DNA of 64,000 nt from Allokutzneria sp. NRRL B-24872 (GTDB lineage: Bacteria; Actinomycetota; Actinomycetes; Mycobacteriales; Pseudonocardiaceae), in assembly GCF_002155965.1 (NCBI RefSeq), contig NZ_MUMH01000067.1, positions 1 to 64,000 of the forward strand, read 5' to 3'. The position numbers were made by a program, and so were the translations under genes. Shown in pieces: positions 40,564-49,357 of the stretch (position 1 is the first letter of the stretch; the number at the start of each line of letters is the position of its first letter). The notes beneath the pieces were generated by a model, which was not told where the DNA came from, did no database searches, and saw only the letters and a program-made list of their open reading frames with translations.

Positions 40564-41853
40564 ATGAGCACGACCAGCCTGACCAGCGCGGTCGACCGAG
40601 TGAGCCCGGTCAGCGGCGGACTGTCGTGCCGCCTCTGCGGCGCGCGGGAGCTGCACAGCGTGCTGGACCTGGGCGCGAGCCCGCCGTGCGAGCTGTTCCT
40701 CACCGAGGCCCAGCTCGACGAGCCGGAGCCGACCTACCCGCTGCACCTGCGGGTGTGCGCGCAGTGCCTGCTCGCCCAGCTGCCGCCGCTGATCAAGCCC
40801 GAGGAGACCTTCACCGAGTACGCCTACTTCTCCTCCTTCTCCACCTCGTGGGTGGAGCACGCGCGCCGGTTCGTCGAGACCGCGACGCGGCGGATCGGGC
40901 TCGGCCCGGACTCCTTCGTCGTGGAGGTGGCCAGCAACGACGGCTACCTGTTGCAGCACGTGGTCGCGGCGGGCATCCGCTGCCTGGGCATCGAGCCCTC
41001 GGTCAACGTCGGTGACGCGGCGCGGGAGAAGGGCGTCCCGACCGTCACGGAGTTCCTGGCGCCGGACTCCGCCGGCCGGGTCCGCGCGCAGCACGGCGCC
41101 GCGAACCTGGTGGTGGCGAACAACGTCTACGCGCACATCCCGGACGTGCTGGGCTTCACTCAGGGGCTGCGCGAGCTGGTCGCCGACGACGGCTGGGTGT
41201 CGATCGAGGTGCAGCACCTGCTGACGCTGATCAAGCACACCCAGTACGACACGATCTACCACGAGCACTTCCAGTACTACACCGTCGCTTCCGCGCAGCG
41301 TGCGCTCGCGGCGGGTGGTCTCGAACTGGTCGACGTGGAGCTGGTCCCGACGCACGGCGGCTCGATCCGCTTGTGGGCCAGGCCGTTCGGCACGGGCTCG
41401 ACGCCGACCGCCGCGGTCGAGGAGGTGCTGGCGGAGGAGCGCGCGGCCGGGCTGCACGACGTCAGCGGCTACGGGCAGTTCAGCCAGGCCGTGCAGCGCT
41501 CGCGGTGGGAGCTGATGGCCTTCCTCATCGAGGCCGCTGAGCAGGGCAAGACCGTCGTGGGCTACGGCGCGCCGGGCAAGGGCAACACGCTGCTGAACTA
41601 CTGCGGCGTCCGCCCCGACCTGCTGCGCTACACCGTGGACCGCAATCCCTACAAGCACGGCAGGTACACGCCGGGCACCAGAATCCCGATCCTGCCGGTC
41701 GAGCAGATCGCGGAGGACCGGCCCGACTACGTGCTGATCCTGCCGTGGAACCTGCGCGAGGAACTGACCGAGCAGCTGAGCTACGTCGGCGAGTGGGGCG
41801 GACAGCTCGTCTTCCCCGTTCCGACTCTGGAGATCGTCGAGGTCGCCCGATGA
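40564..41853 (+). CDS. NDP-sugar C-methyltransferase (TylCIII/NovU-like)
   Basis: A 429-aa enzyme of the sugar C-3/C-5-methyltransferase family. An N-terminal zinc-binding part has CRLCGARELHSVLDLG and CAQC; the SAM domain has VVEVASNDGYLLQHV and GIEPSVNV; YDTIYHEHFQYY carries the catalytic His/Tyr region; a C-terminal Rossmann-like domain has GYGAPGKGNTLLNYCGV. It would make a branched-chain deoxysugar from a keto-sugar nucleotide. The ATG lies 2 bp behind the previous stop, and its stop overlaps the next ATG. Confidence 0.93.
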   Translation: MSTTSLTSAVDRVSPVSGGLSCRLCGARELHSVLDLGASPPCELFLTEAQLDEPEPTYPLHLRVCAQCLLAQLPPLIKPEETFTEYAYFSSFSTSWVEHARRFVETATRRIGLGPDSFVVEVASNDGYLLQHVVAAGIRCLGIEPSVNVGDAAREKGVPTVTEFLAPDSAGRVRAQHGAANLVVANNVYAHIPDVLGFTQGLRELVADDGWVSIEVQHLLTLIKHTQYDTIYHEHFQYYTVASAQRALAAGGLELVDVELVPTHGGSIRLWARPFGTGSTPTAAVEEVLAEERAAGLHDVSGYGQFSQAVQRSRWELMAFLIEAAEQGKTVVGYGAPGKGNTLLNYCGVRPDLLRYTVDRNPYKHGRYTPGTRIPILPVEQIAEDRPDYVLILPWNLREELTEQLSYVGEWGGQLVFPVPTLEIVEVAR

Positions 41854-42659
41854 AGGTCGTTCTGTTCTGCGGCGGGTACGGGATGCGGATGCGCACCGGC
41901 TCCGCCGACGACCTGCCCAAGCCGATGCACCCGGTGGGCCCGCGCCCGCTGCTGTGGCACGTGATGCGCTACTACGCGCACTTCGGCCACACGGACTTCG
42001 TGCTGTGCCTGGGCTACGGCGCGCAGTACATCAAGGACTACTTCCTGAACTACTCCGAGGCGGCGTCCAACGACTTCGTGCTCCGCGAGGGCAAGGTCGA
42101 GCTGCTGTCCTCCGACATCAGCGACTGGACGATCACCTTCGTCAACACCGGGCAGGACTCGCCGATCGGTGAGCGGCTGCGCCGGGTGCGCCACCTCGTC
42201 CAGGACGAGGAGATGTTCCTGGCCAACTACGCCGACGTGCTCACCGACGCGCCGCTGGACGACATGGTGGCGCGCGTGCGCGAGACCGGCGCGGCCGCCT
42301 CGATGATGGTCGTCCCGCCGCAGCAGTCCTTCCACTGCGTGGAGGTGGGCGAGGAGGGCAAGGTCTCCGGTATCACCGCGGTGAGCAGCCTGCCGCTGTG
42401 GGAGAACGGCGGCTACTTCGTGCTGCGCCCCGAGGTCTTCGACCACCTGCCGCGCAACGGCGACCTGGTGGAGGACGGCTGCGGCGCGCTGGCGGAGCAG
42501 GGCAAGCTGATCGCCTACCAGTACAAGGGTTTCTGGCAGCCCGCCGACACCGTGAAGGAGCGCGCGGCACTGGAGCGCGGCTACGCCTCGGGTGACCGGC
42601 CGTGGATGCTGTGGGACCGCGAGGACGAGCGTGGCGACGTTCTGGACGGGGTGCGCTGA
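41850..42659 (+). CDS. sugar-1-phosphate nucleotidyltransferase (glucose-1-phosphate cytidylyltransferase-like)
   Basis: A 269-aa nucleotidyltransferase: VVLFCGGYGMRMR at the N-terminus, LPKPMHPVGPRPLLWHVMRY, YIKDYFLNY and ANYADVLTD. The pattern is nearer to RfbF (CDP-glucose synthase) than to RmlA or GalU. It should activate a hexose-1-phosphate with CTP or another NTP. No matching CDP-glucose 4,6-dehydratase is seen, so the pathway is incomplete here or uses the SDR enzyme encoded downstream. Confidence 0.88.
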   Translation: MKVVLFCGGYGMRMRTGSADDLPKPMHPVGPRPLLWHVMRYYAHFGHTDFVLCLGYGAQYIKDYFLNYSEAASNDFVLREGKVELLSSDISDWTITFVNTGQDSPIGERLRRVRHLVQDEEMFLANYADVLTDAPLDDMVARVRETGAAASMMVVPPQQSFHCVEVGEEGKVSGITAVSSLPLWENGGYFVLRPEVFDHLPRNGDLVEDGCGALAEQGKLIAYQYKGFWQPADTVKERAALERGYASGDRPWMLWDREDERGDVLDGVR

Positions 42660-43310
42660 GTGATTTCCCTTGTGCCGGAACAACTCGGCAGCGTGGTCGT
42701 GCTCGGCGCGCACTGCGACGACATCGCGATCGGCGCCGGTGGCACGTTGCTGGCCGCCTGCGCCGCGTCGCCGGGACTGCGCGTCACCGCGCTCGTGCTC
42801 AGCGGCGGTGGCACCAAGCGGGAAGAGGAGGAGCGTGCCGCACTGGAGGCATTCTGCCCGGGGGCGGAGCTGGACGTCGAAGTGCTCGACCTGCCAGACG
42901 GACGGATGCCCGCCCACTGGGACCGGGCGAAGCAGGCCCTGGAATCCTTGGCGCGCAAGGTGTCCCCGGACGTCGTGATCGGCCCGGCCAAGCACGACGC
43001 GCACCAGGACCACCGGACGCTCGCGCAGCTGGTGACCACGGCCTTCCGCGATCAGCTCGTGCTCGGCTACGAGATCATCAAGTGGGACAGCGACCAGGTG
43101 CAGCCGGGGGCCTTCGTGCCGCTCGCCGCCAGCGTGGCGCTGCGCAAGGCGGAGCTGCTGGACGCCCACTACCCGTCGCAGCGCGGGCGGGACTGGTTCG
43201 ACGCGGAGACCTTCCTCGGGTTGGCGCGGATGCGCGGTGTGCAGTGCCGCGCCCGCTACGCCGAGGCGTTCTTCGTGGACAAGGTGGTGCTCGGTTGGGG
43301 AGAGGGATGA
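42660..43310 (+). CDS. PIG-L family deacetylase
   Basis: A 216-aa LmbE/PIG-L zinc hydrolase: VVLGAHCDDIAIGAGG near the front (AHxDD metal motif) and KHDAHQDHR further on. Relatives remove N-acetyl groups from sugars such as GlcNAc-inositol. Its GTG follows the preceding stop directly and its stop overlaps the epimerase ATG. A role in deacetylating an amino sugar precursor of the polymer is likely but inferred. Confidence 0.92.
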   Translation: MISLVPEQLGSVVVLGAHCDDIAIGAGGTLLAACAASPGLRVTALVLSGGGTKREEEERAALEAFCPGAELDVEVLDLPDGRMPAHWDRAKQALESLARKVSPDVVIGPAKHDAHQDHRTLAQLVTTAFRDQLVLGYEIIKWDSDQVQPGAFVPLAASVALRKAELLDAHYPSQRGRDWFDAETFLGLARMRGVQCRARYAEAFFVDKVVLGWGEG

Positions 43311-44350
43311 GTTCGATGCGTGTCCTGTTGACCGGACACCAGGGGTACCTGGGCAGTGTGATGGCGGTGCGCCTGGCGGAGGCCGGTCACGACGTCGTCG
43401 GGCTGGACTCGGGGCTGTTCGCGGACTGTGTGCTCGGGCCGAACCCGGCCGACCCGCCGACCATCGCGGTGGACCTGCGCGATGTGACCGTGGAGCAGTT
43501 GGCGGGCTTCGACGCCGTCATCCACCTCGCGGCGCTGTCCAACGACCCCCTCGGTTCCCTCGCGCCGACGCTGACCTACGACATCAACCACTTCGCCTCG
43601 ACGCGGCTGGCCAAGCTCTCGCGCGAAGCCGGAGTGCGTCGTTTCCTCTACGCCTCAACGTGTTCGGTGTACGGCGCGGCGGGTGAGGACCTGGTCGGCG
43701 AGGACGCTCCGCTGCGCCCGGTGACGCCGTACGCGGAGAGCAAGGTGCGGGTCGAGGACGACCTGGTGCAGCTCGCCGACGACGACTTCACCCCGGTTTT
43801 CCTGCGCAACGCCACGGCTTTCGGCTTCTCGCCGAGGCTGCGCGCGGACATCGTGCTGAACAACCTCGTGGGTCACGCGGTGCTCAGTGGCGAGGTGCGC
43901 GTGCTCTCCGACGGCACGCCGTGGCGTCCGCTGGTGCACGCCGCCGACATCGCCGACGCGTTCCTGGCCGCGCTCGTGGCTCCGCGCGAGTCCGTTCACT
44001 GCCGTGCCTTCAACGTGGGAATGGCGGAGAACAACCTCACGGTCGCGCAGATCGCCGAGGCCGTCGTGGAGGCGGTTCCGGGCTCCAAGCTCGTGATCAC
44101 CGGGGAGGCGGGCGCCGATCCGCGCTCCTACCGGGTGGACTTCGCCCGCATCACCGAGCACCTGCCCGCCTTCGTTCCGCAGTGGACGGTCGCGGCGGGC
44201 GCGGTGGAGCTGCACTCCGCCTACGTGGAGCACGGGCTGACCGAGCAGGCGTTCACCAAGCGGTTCACCCGCCTGGCGAGGCTGGCCGACAGGCAGTCGG
44301 CTGGCAGCCTCGCCGACGACATGCGTCCGGTGGGTGCGCGCGTTCTGTGA
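43307..44350 (+). CDS. NAD-dependent epimerase/dehydratase
   Basis: A 347-aa extended SDR enzyme: RVLLTGHQGYLGSVMAVRLA (NAD site), YASTCSVYG, and TPYAESKVRVEDDL with the YxxxK pair. TPWRPLVHAADIADAF is the usual substrate-side block. It modifies a nucleotide sugar, by epimerisation, dehydration or reduction. GH[QE]GYLG N-termini occur in branched-sugar and CDP-sugar pathways. A second in-frame ATG lies three codons in. Confidence 0.9.
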   Translation: MSSMRVLLTGHQGYLGSVMAVRLAEAGHDVVGLDSGLFADCVLGPNPADPPTIAVDLRDVTVEQLAGFDAVIHLAALSNDPLGSLAPTLTYDINHFASTRLAKLSREAGVRRFLYASTCSVYGAAGEDLVGEDAPLRPVTPYAESKVRVEDDLVQLADDDFTPVFLRNATAFGFSPRLRADIVLNNLVGHAVLSGEVRVLSDGTPWRPLVHAADIADAFLAALVAPRESVHCRAFNVGMAENNLTVAQIAEAVVEAVPGSKLVITGEAGADPRSYRVDFARITEHLPAFVPQWTVAAGAVELHSAYVEHGLTEQAFTKRFTRLARLADRQSAGSLADDMRPVGARVL

Positions 44351-44355
44351 GGGAA

Positions 44356-44898
44356 CTACTCGCGTCGGGACGCCGCTGCCCAAGAACCCGCGGCGGCGTC
44401 CCTGGCGCTGATCAACTCGACCTCGGCGGGCCAGGCGATGGCCAGGTCGGGGTCGTCGTGGCGAACGGCCACGTCCTCGGTCGCGTCGTGCGGCCGGTCG
44501 ATGCGGTAGCACACGTCTGCCCAGTCGCTGAGCACCTGGAAGCCGTGCAGCAGCCCCGGCGGCACGTAGAGGTGCCGGAAGGTGTTGTCGTCCAACAGGA
44601 AAGCCTCGTGCTTGCCGAAGCTCGGCGAGTCCGGCCGCGCGTCGACGAGCACGTCGTGCACGGCTCCCCGAGCGCAGCGCACGAGCTTGGCCTCGCCGCG
44701 CCCGGAGCGCCCGTGCATGCCGCGCAGCACGCCTCGGCGGGACCGCGACTGCGAGTCCTGCGTGAAGGCGCCGGGGTCGAGCCCGTGCGCGCGGGCGATC
44801 TCGGTGTCGAAGGTCCGGGTGAACAGTCCTCGGTCGTCGTGGTGCGGGGTGGGCGTGAACACCAGCACCCCGGGCAGCGACGTCGTCTCAACCAGCAC
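44356..44898 (-). CDS. dTDP-sugar 3,5-epimerase-like cupin (RmlC family)
   Basis: A 180-aa cupin: GLFTRTFDTEIARAHGL, then QDSQSRSRRGVLRGMHGR (catalytic His 62), HDVLVDARPDSPSFG and YVPPGLLHGFQVLSDWADVC. RmlC-type enzymes epimerise 4-keto-6-deoxy sugar nucleotides at C3, C5 or both. It is the only gene in the core of the locus on the minus strand, 5 bp from the epimerase stop and 116 bp from the next plus-strand gene, so it has its own promoter. The substrate is probably the keto-sugar used by the C-methyltransferase. Confidence 0.9.
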   Translation of the reverse strand: MLVETTSLPGVLVFTPTPHHDDRGLFTRTFDTEIARAHGLDPGAFTQDSQSRSRRGVLRGMHGRSGRGEAKLVRCARGAVHDVLVDARPDSPSFGKHEAFLLDDNTFRHLYVPPGLLHGFQVLSDWADVCYRIDRPHDATEDVAVRHDDPDLAIAWPAEVELISARDAAAGSWAAASRRE

Positions 44899-45014
44899 GC
44901 GGACATCTTCGCGCCTACCGGTTTCGTTACGGCTTTCACCCGGTTCAGCAGGGGTGTAGCGAATCCGGTCACCCGCGCGATGGGGCCGATGAACGGCCTT
45001 GCGAGGGAGTGGTG

Positions 45015-46139
45015 ATGAGCGAACCTGTGTGCCGCGCGTGCGGGGGCCACAACGGGCAGATCGTGCTCGATCTCGGCCGCCAGCCGGCCTCGGACCACTT
45101 CCCGCGTCTGGTGGAGCCCGGGCCCGACGCCCGGCACCCGTTGCAGATGTGGCTGTGCGCCGACTGCGGTCTCGCGCAGCTGCTGAGCGACCCGACGGTG
45201 CCGGAAGAGCCCAAGGGCGCCGAGCCCGCCGCGCTGGTCGCTCAGGCCCGCGACGCCGTGCACCGGGTGTCCCGGGCCGGACTGCTGCCGACGGGCGCCC
45301 GCGTCGCGGAGTACGGCAGCCCGCACGGCGGTAGCTGGCTGGGCATGTTGCGCGCCAACGGGTTGCACCCGGTCCGCGACGGCGACCAGGCCGAGGTCAT
45401 CCTGGACTGCTTCGGGATGATGCACTGCCCCGACCAGGCGGCGGCGGTCGCCGAGCGCGCCGGGCGGCTCACCGAGGACGGCGTGCTGCTGATCCAGTAC
45501 CACTCGCTCGCCACGATCATCCGATGTGGACAGTGGAACGCGTTGCGGCACGGGCACTACGCGTACTACTCGACCACCGCGCTGATCACCATGCTGGCCG
45601 CGGCCGGGCTGCGCCCGCGCACCGCGTGGACCTTCGACCTCTACGGCGGCACGGTGCTGCTGGCCGCCTCCAGGACGGGGGAGCCCGACGACATCGTGCG
45701 CGCGCTGCTCGCCGAGGAGACGGCGATGAGGATCACCGAGCCGAACCGGCTGCGGGTGCTCCAGGACGAGGCCGCCGCGACCGCCGACGCGCTCCGCCGC
45801 TACCTCACCGAGCAGCGGCAGGCCGGGCGGCGGGTGTACGGCTACGGGGCCGCCTCGCGCGCGGTCGCGCTGCTGTGCCGGGCCGGGATCGACAGCGTGC
45901 TGCTGCCCGCCATCGCCGACGCCGCGCCCGCCAAGCAGAACCGCCGGATGCCCGGCAGCGGCATCCCGGTGATCTCGCCCGCCGAGCTGGTCTCGGCCGA
46001 GCCCGACGAGGTCCTGCTGTTCCTGCCCGACCTGGCGACCGAGGCCAGGACCGCGTTACCGCAGATCGAGGCTGGGGGCGGGCGATGGGTGATCGCCGAA
46101 CCGCGCCCCGACCCGCTCGCCCCCCTGTCCGTCGCCTGA
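45015..46139 (+). CDS. degenerate C-methyltransferase-like protein
   Basis: A 374-aa relative of the 40564-41853 enzyme. The zinc-binding start (CRACGGHNGQIVLDLG, CADC) and the C-terminal Rossmann-like domain (GYGAASRAVALL) are kept. The SAM site reads VAEYGSPHGGSWLG instead of VEVASNDGYLL, and the stretch with the second SAM acid is shortened, so methyl transfer is doubtful. It may be an inactive partner or bind another ligand. ATG 45015 follows GAGGGA; two GTG codons directly before it are alternatives. Confidence 0.85.
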   Translation: MSEPVCRACGGHNGQIVLDLGRQPASDHFPRLVEPGPDARHPLQMWLCADCGLAQLLSDPTVPEEPKGAEPAALVAQARDAVHRVSRAGLLPTGARVAEYGSPHGGSWLGMLRANGLHPVRDGDQAEVILDCFGMMHCPDQAAAVAERAGRLTEDGVLLIQYHSLATIIRCGQWNALRHGHYAYYSTTALITMLAAAGLRPRTAWTFDLYGGTVLLAASRTGEPDDIVRALLAEETAMRITEPNRLRVLQDEAAATADALRRYLTEQRQAGRRVYGYGAASRAVALLCRAGIDSVLLPAIADAAPAKQNRRMPGSGIPVISPAELVSAEPDEVLLFLPDLATEARTALPQIEAGGGRWVIAEPRPDPLAPLSVA

Positions 46140-46153
46140 GTCTGGGATCAGCC

Positions 46154-47101
46154 ATGGAGAACAAGGTTTCCCCCCGCACCGCGCCGTCGCTCACCGGCCG
46201 CGCGGCCGCCCCCGTCGCCATCGGCCTTCCGGTGTACAACGGCGAGCCGTACATCCACGAGGCGCTGGAGTCGCTGCTCGGCCAGACCGGCGTCGACTTC
46301 GAGGTGCACATCGCCGACAACTGCTCTGACGACGGCACCGAGGACCTGTGCCGCGAGCTGGCCGCGCGGGACGAGCGCGTCGTCTACCACCGGCGTTCGC
46401 GCAACGTCGGCGTGACCGCGAACCACAACCTGCTCGTCGACGAGGTCCGCAGCCCGTACTTCACCTGGGCGGCCTCCGACGACGCCTACCGGCCGGACCG
46501 GCTCGTCAAGCTCTACGACGCGCTGCGGCAGCGGCCGGAGGCGGTGCTGTCGTTCAGCTCGGCCACGCAGATCGGCAGCGACGGCGAGGAGGTCGGCTCC
46601 TGGGACGACGTCTGCGACACCGGGCACGCCGACCCGATCAGCAGGCTGCGCGACCTGATCGCCATGCAGCACGAGAACTACCACTGCTACGGCCTCTTCC
46701 GCCGCGAAGCGCTGCGCAGGACCCAGTTGCTGCCGCCGGTGAAGAACAACGACCGCATCCTGGTCGCCGAGCTCGCGCTGCACGGGCCGTTCGTCGAGGT
46801 GCGGGAGCGGCTGCTGCTGCACCGGCTGCACGAGCGGCGGCTCACCCAGTGCACCTCGCAGCGCGAGTGGTACCGGACCCAGCGGACCGACGACCGCAAG
46901 GTGATCCTGCCCAACGTGGAGGAAGCCGGTTGGTACCTCCGGGCGGTTCGCCGGTCGCCCCTGTCCATCGCGGACCGCGGTCGTGCCATGCTCGCCCTGC
47001 ACCCGTGGTTCCGGGCGAACGCCGTGCCGATGGCGCGCAACGTGGCCAAGGCGGCGGTCGAGGGCGCTCGGCTGGCGGCCGGCGGCCGAACGCGCTCCTG
47101 A
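46154..47101 (+). CDS. family 2 glycosyltransferase
   Basis: A 315-aa GT-A glycosyltransferase: AIGLPVYNGEPYIHEALESL, then ADNCSDDGTEDLC (metal/nucleotide region) and FTWAASDDAYRPDRL, the DxD-like site. It adds a sugar from a nucleotide donor to the lipid-linked repeat unit in the cytoplasm. No membrane helix is present. The ATG lies 14 bp after the previous stop. Donor and acceptor cannot be told from sequence. Confidence 0.93.
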   Translation: MENKVSPRTAPSLTGRAAAPVAIGLPVYNGEPYIHEALESLLGQTGVDFEVHIADNCSDDGTEDLCRELAARDERVVYHRRSRNVGVTANHNLLVDEVRSPYFTWAASDDAYRPDRLVKLYDALRQRPEAVLSFSSATQIGSDGEEVGSWDDVCDTGHADPISRLRDLIAMQHENYHCYGLFRREALRRTQLLPPVKNNDRILVAELALHGPFVEVRERLLLHRLHERRLTQCTSQREWYRTQRTDDRKVILPNVEEAGWYLRAVRRSPLSIADRGRAMLALHPWFRANAVPMARNVAKAAVEGARLAAGGRTRS

Positions 47102-47148
47102 GACCCGACCGAAGTCGCACCAGTCATGAAGCTATCGGAGAAACTACT

Positions 47149-47961
47149 GTGGACGCTCTGGACTTGCTGCGGACGCTGCGCAGGCGGTGGGCACTGGCCG
47201 CCGTGCTGGCCGTGGGGCTGGCCGCCCTGCTGACCAGCGTGGCCTTCGTCGTCCCGCAGCAGTACCGGGCCAACGCCAGCATGCTCGTGCTGCGCGCGCA
47301 CAGCGGTGAGGACCGCAACCCCTTCGCCGCCGTCGACCCCGCGCAGGGGCAGGCCGCGATCCTGCTCCTGAAGGTGGTGAACACGCCGCCGATGCGGCAG
47401 CGCATGGTCGCCCAGGGCGCCACCGCTGAGCTGGAGATCTCCAACGAGGGCAGTGGCACGGTCGCGGCGGACAGCCCGTTCATCACCGTCGTGGCGACCG
47501 GGAAGACCCCGGAATCGGTGCGCACCACCGTGGACGTCGCCATGCGCGAGCTGCGCGCTGAACTCAAGCGCAGGCAGGACGAGATGCGCGTGCCCGCCGA
47601 GGGCCAGCTGAGCCTGACCGTGATCGTCGGGCCGGAGACCATCACCACCACGCGCTCCGAGCAGCTGCGCGCGCTCGCGATCAGCGGTGGCGTCGGTCTT
47701 GTCCTGCTGCTGGCGATCGTGGTCATGGTGGACCGGGCGCAGCAGCGGCGCGCCCGCGTGCCGTTCGCACTGGCCCGCAAGCAGGAGGACGGCGAGCCCG
47801 AGCCGGTCGACCCCGCCCCGTCGGTGCAGCTGGCCGCCGAGCGCTCCGCCGCGGCGCGCGCCGCGGTGGCCAGGGTCAGCCGCGGCGCGTCGATCGACCG
47901 CGAGACCGACGTGATGGGCATCCGCTACCAACAACGCGTCGAGGACAAGGCGAGCCGGTGA
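47149..47961 (+). CDS. Wzz-like chain-length regulator without kinase domain
   Basis: A 270-aa membrane protein: cytoplasmic start DALDLLRTLRRRW, helix 1 (ALAAVLAVGLAALLTSVAFV), a roughly 140-residue outer part (PQQYRANASMLVLRA), helix 2 (LALSGG-like segment near 175-195) and a basic C-terminal tail. This is the Wzz/polysaccharide co-polymerase plan. The tyrosine kinase domain often fused in Gram-positives is absent, and no separate kinase gene is seen. GTG 47149 follows CGGAGAAA. Confidence 0.85.
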   Translation: MDALDLLRTLRRRWALAAVLAVGLAALLTSVAFVVPQQYRANASMLVLRAHSGEDRNPFAAVDPAQGQAAILLLKVVNTPPMRQRMVAQGATAELEISNEGSGTVAADSPFITVVATGKTPESVRTTVDVAMRELRAELKRRQDEMRVPAEGQLSLTVIVGPETITTTRSEQLRALAISGGVGLVLLLAIVVMVDRAQQRRARVPFALARKQEDGEPEPVDPAPSVQLAAERSAAARAAVARVSRGASIDRETDVMGIRYQQRVEDKASR

Positions 47962-47992
47962 CTCGTCACGCCCGTGACTCCGTGAGCGCCCG

Positions 47993-49357
47993 GTGATCGC
48001 CGGGGCCACCGAGCGGTTGGTGGCGATCCACCGCGCGGAGCGCCCGACGCCCCGATCCCGGCCGAAGCGGCGGAGCGCGCGCGAGTTCTTCGCGACCGTG
48101 CCCGCGCACTACGTCCTGGTCGCCTTCGCGGTGCTGCTGGCCTTGCCGCAGAACCTCGTGATCGCGGGCGTGGGCGGCTCGCTCACCCCCGCGCGCCTGG
48201 TCGCCGCGGTGTGCCTGATCTGGTGGGTCGTCGCGCGGGCCGCGGGGAACATGGGCGTGCGCGTCGCCGCGAACCCGGTGCGCGCCACGGTGCTCGGCGG
48301 GTCGCTGGTGCTCGTCGCGGCGCACGCGCTCGCGCTCGGGCTCGGGACCTCGCCGGAGCTGCTCGGTGGCGCCGACCGCGGCTGGATGCTCTACGCGCTG
48401 TGCGTCGGGGTGGCATTGCTGGCCTGCGACGGGCTCAGCGGGCTCGGCGCCCTGCGCGCGGTGCTCGGCGCGGTCGTGCTCGGCGTGACCCTCTCCGCGA
48501 TCGCCGCGGTGCTGCACTTCGCGGTGAACATCGACCTGCGCGCGCTGATCTCGCTGCCAGGCATGGAAGTCCAGGGCATGGGCAAGGTCGACCTCGCGCG
48601 CGGAGGGCTCGAACGCGCGCTCGGCTTCGCCAACCACCCCATCGAACTGGCCGCCCTTTCGGCGTCGGCGATCCCGCTCGCGCTCTACCTGGGGCGGTTC
48701 GCGCGCTGGCGCCCGCTGTGGTGGGCGTGCGCTTTCGTGCTGGCGGCGGGCATCGTCGTCAGCATCTCCCGCACCGGGCTGCTCGGGCTCGCGATGATCG
48801 GCCTGTTCCTGTTGCCCCGCTCGGGTTTCGTGCGGTGGGCTGTGGGCGCGGTCATCGCGGCGGTGTTCGCGGCGCTGGCCATGACGGCGGAGCCGAAGCT
48901 GTTCGCGGTGATCAGCCAGACCGTTGCCAGCTCCAGCAACGACTACAGCGTCTGGAGCCGCCTCGCGGACTACGAGTACGTGCTGTCCCGGCTGGCGCAG
49001 CGGCCGTTCAGCGGTCAGGGCTTCGGCACCTACCTCGCCCCGCCGCAGCCCTACCTGGACAACCAGTACCTGTTCACCACCGTGGAGTCCGGCATCCCGG
49101 GTCTGCTCGTGCTGGTCGCGCTGCTGCTGGTGCCGGTGATCTCCGCGCGAGCGGCCTGGAACCGCTTGGGGCGCACGGGAACCATGCCCGAGCTACGCGA
49201 CGCGGCATGGGCCGTCGGCAGCGCGATCGCGGTGGCGACCATGTGCTTCGCGACCTTCGACGCCCTGGCGTTCCCACAGTTCCAGGGCCTGACCTTCCTG
49301 TTGATCGGTATCGGGGGCGCCGTCGCGTCCTGGGAGCGAGCGGAGACTTCGCCATGA
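47993..49357 (+). CDS. O-antigen ligase/polymerase family membrane protein
   Basis: A 454-aa protein with about ten to twelve membrane helices and a large outer loop near residues 300-345 (SSSNDYSVWSRLADYEYVLS). The Wzy_C pattern with RPFSGQGFGTYL and DNQYLFTTVESGIPG places it among O-antigen ligase or Wzy-type polymerases. It most likely polymerises the lipid-linked repeat units on the outside. The GTG start (47993) is 31 bp behind the Wzz-like gene, and its stop overlaps the next ATG. Confidence 0.9.
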   Translation: MIAGATERLVAIHRAERPTPRSRPKRRSAREFFATVPAHYVLVAFAVLLALPQNLVIAGVGGSLTPARLVAAVCLIWWVVARAAGNMGVRVAANPVRATVLGGSLVLVAAHALALGLGTSPELLGGADRGWMLYALCVGVALLACDGLSGLGALRAVLGAVVLGVTLSAIAAVLHFAVNIDLRALISLPGMEVQGMGKVDLARGGLERALGFANHPIELAALSASAIPLALYLGRFARWRPLWWACAFVLAAGIVVSISRTGLLGLAMIGLFLLPRSGFVRWAVGAVIAAVFAALAMTAEPKLFAVISQTVASSSNDYSVWSRLADYEYVLSRLAQRPFSGQGFGTYLAPPQPYLDNQYLFTTVESGIPGLLVLVALLLVPVISARAAWNRLGRTGTMPELRDAAWAVGSAIAVATMCFATFDALAFPQFQGLTFLLIGIGGAVASWERAETSP

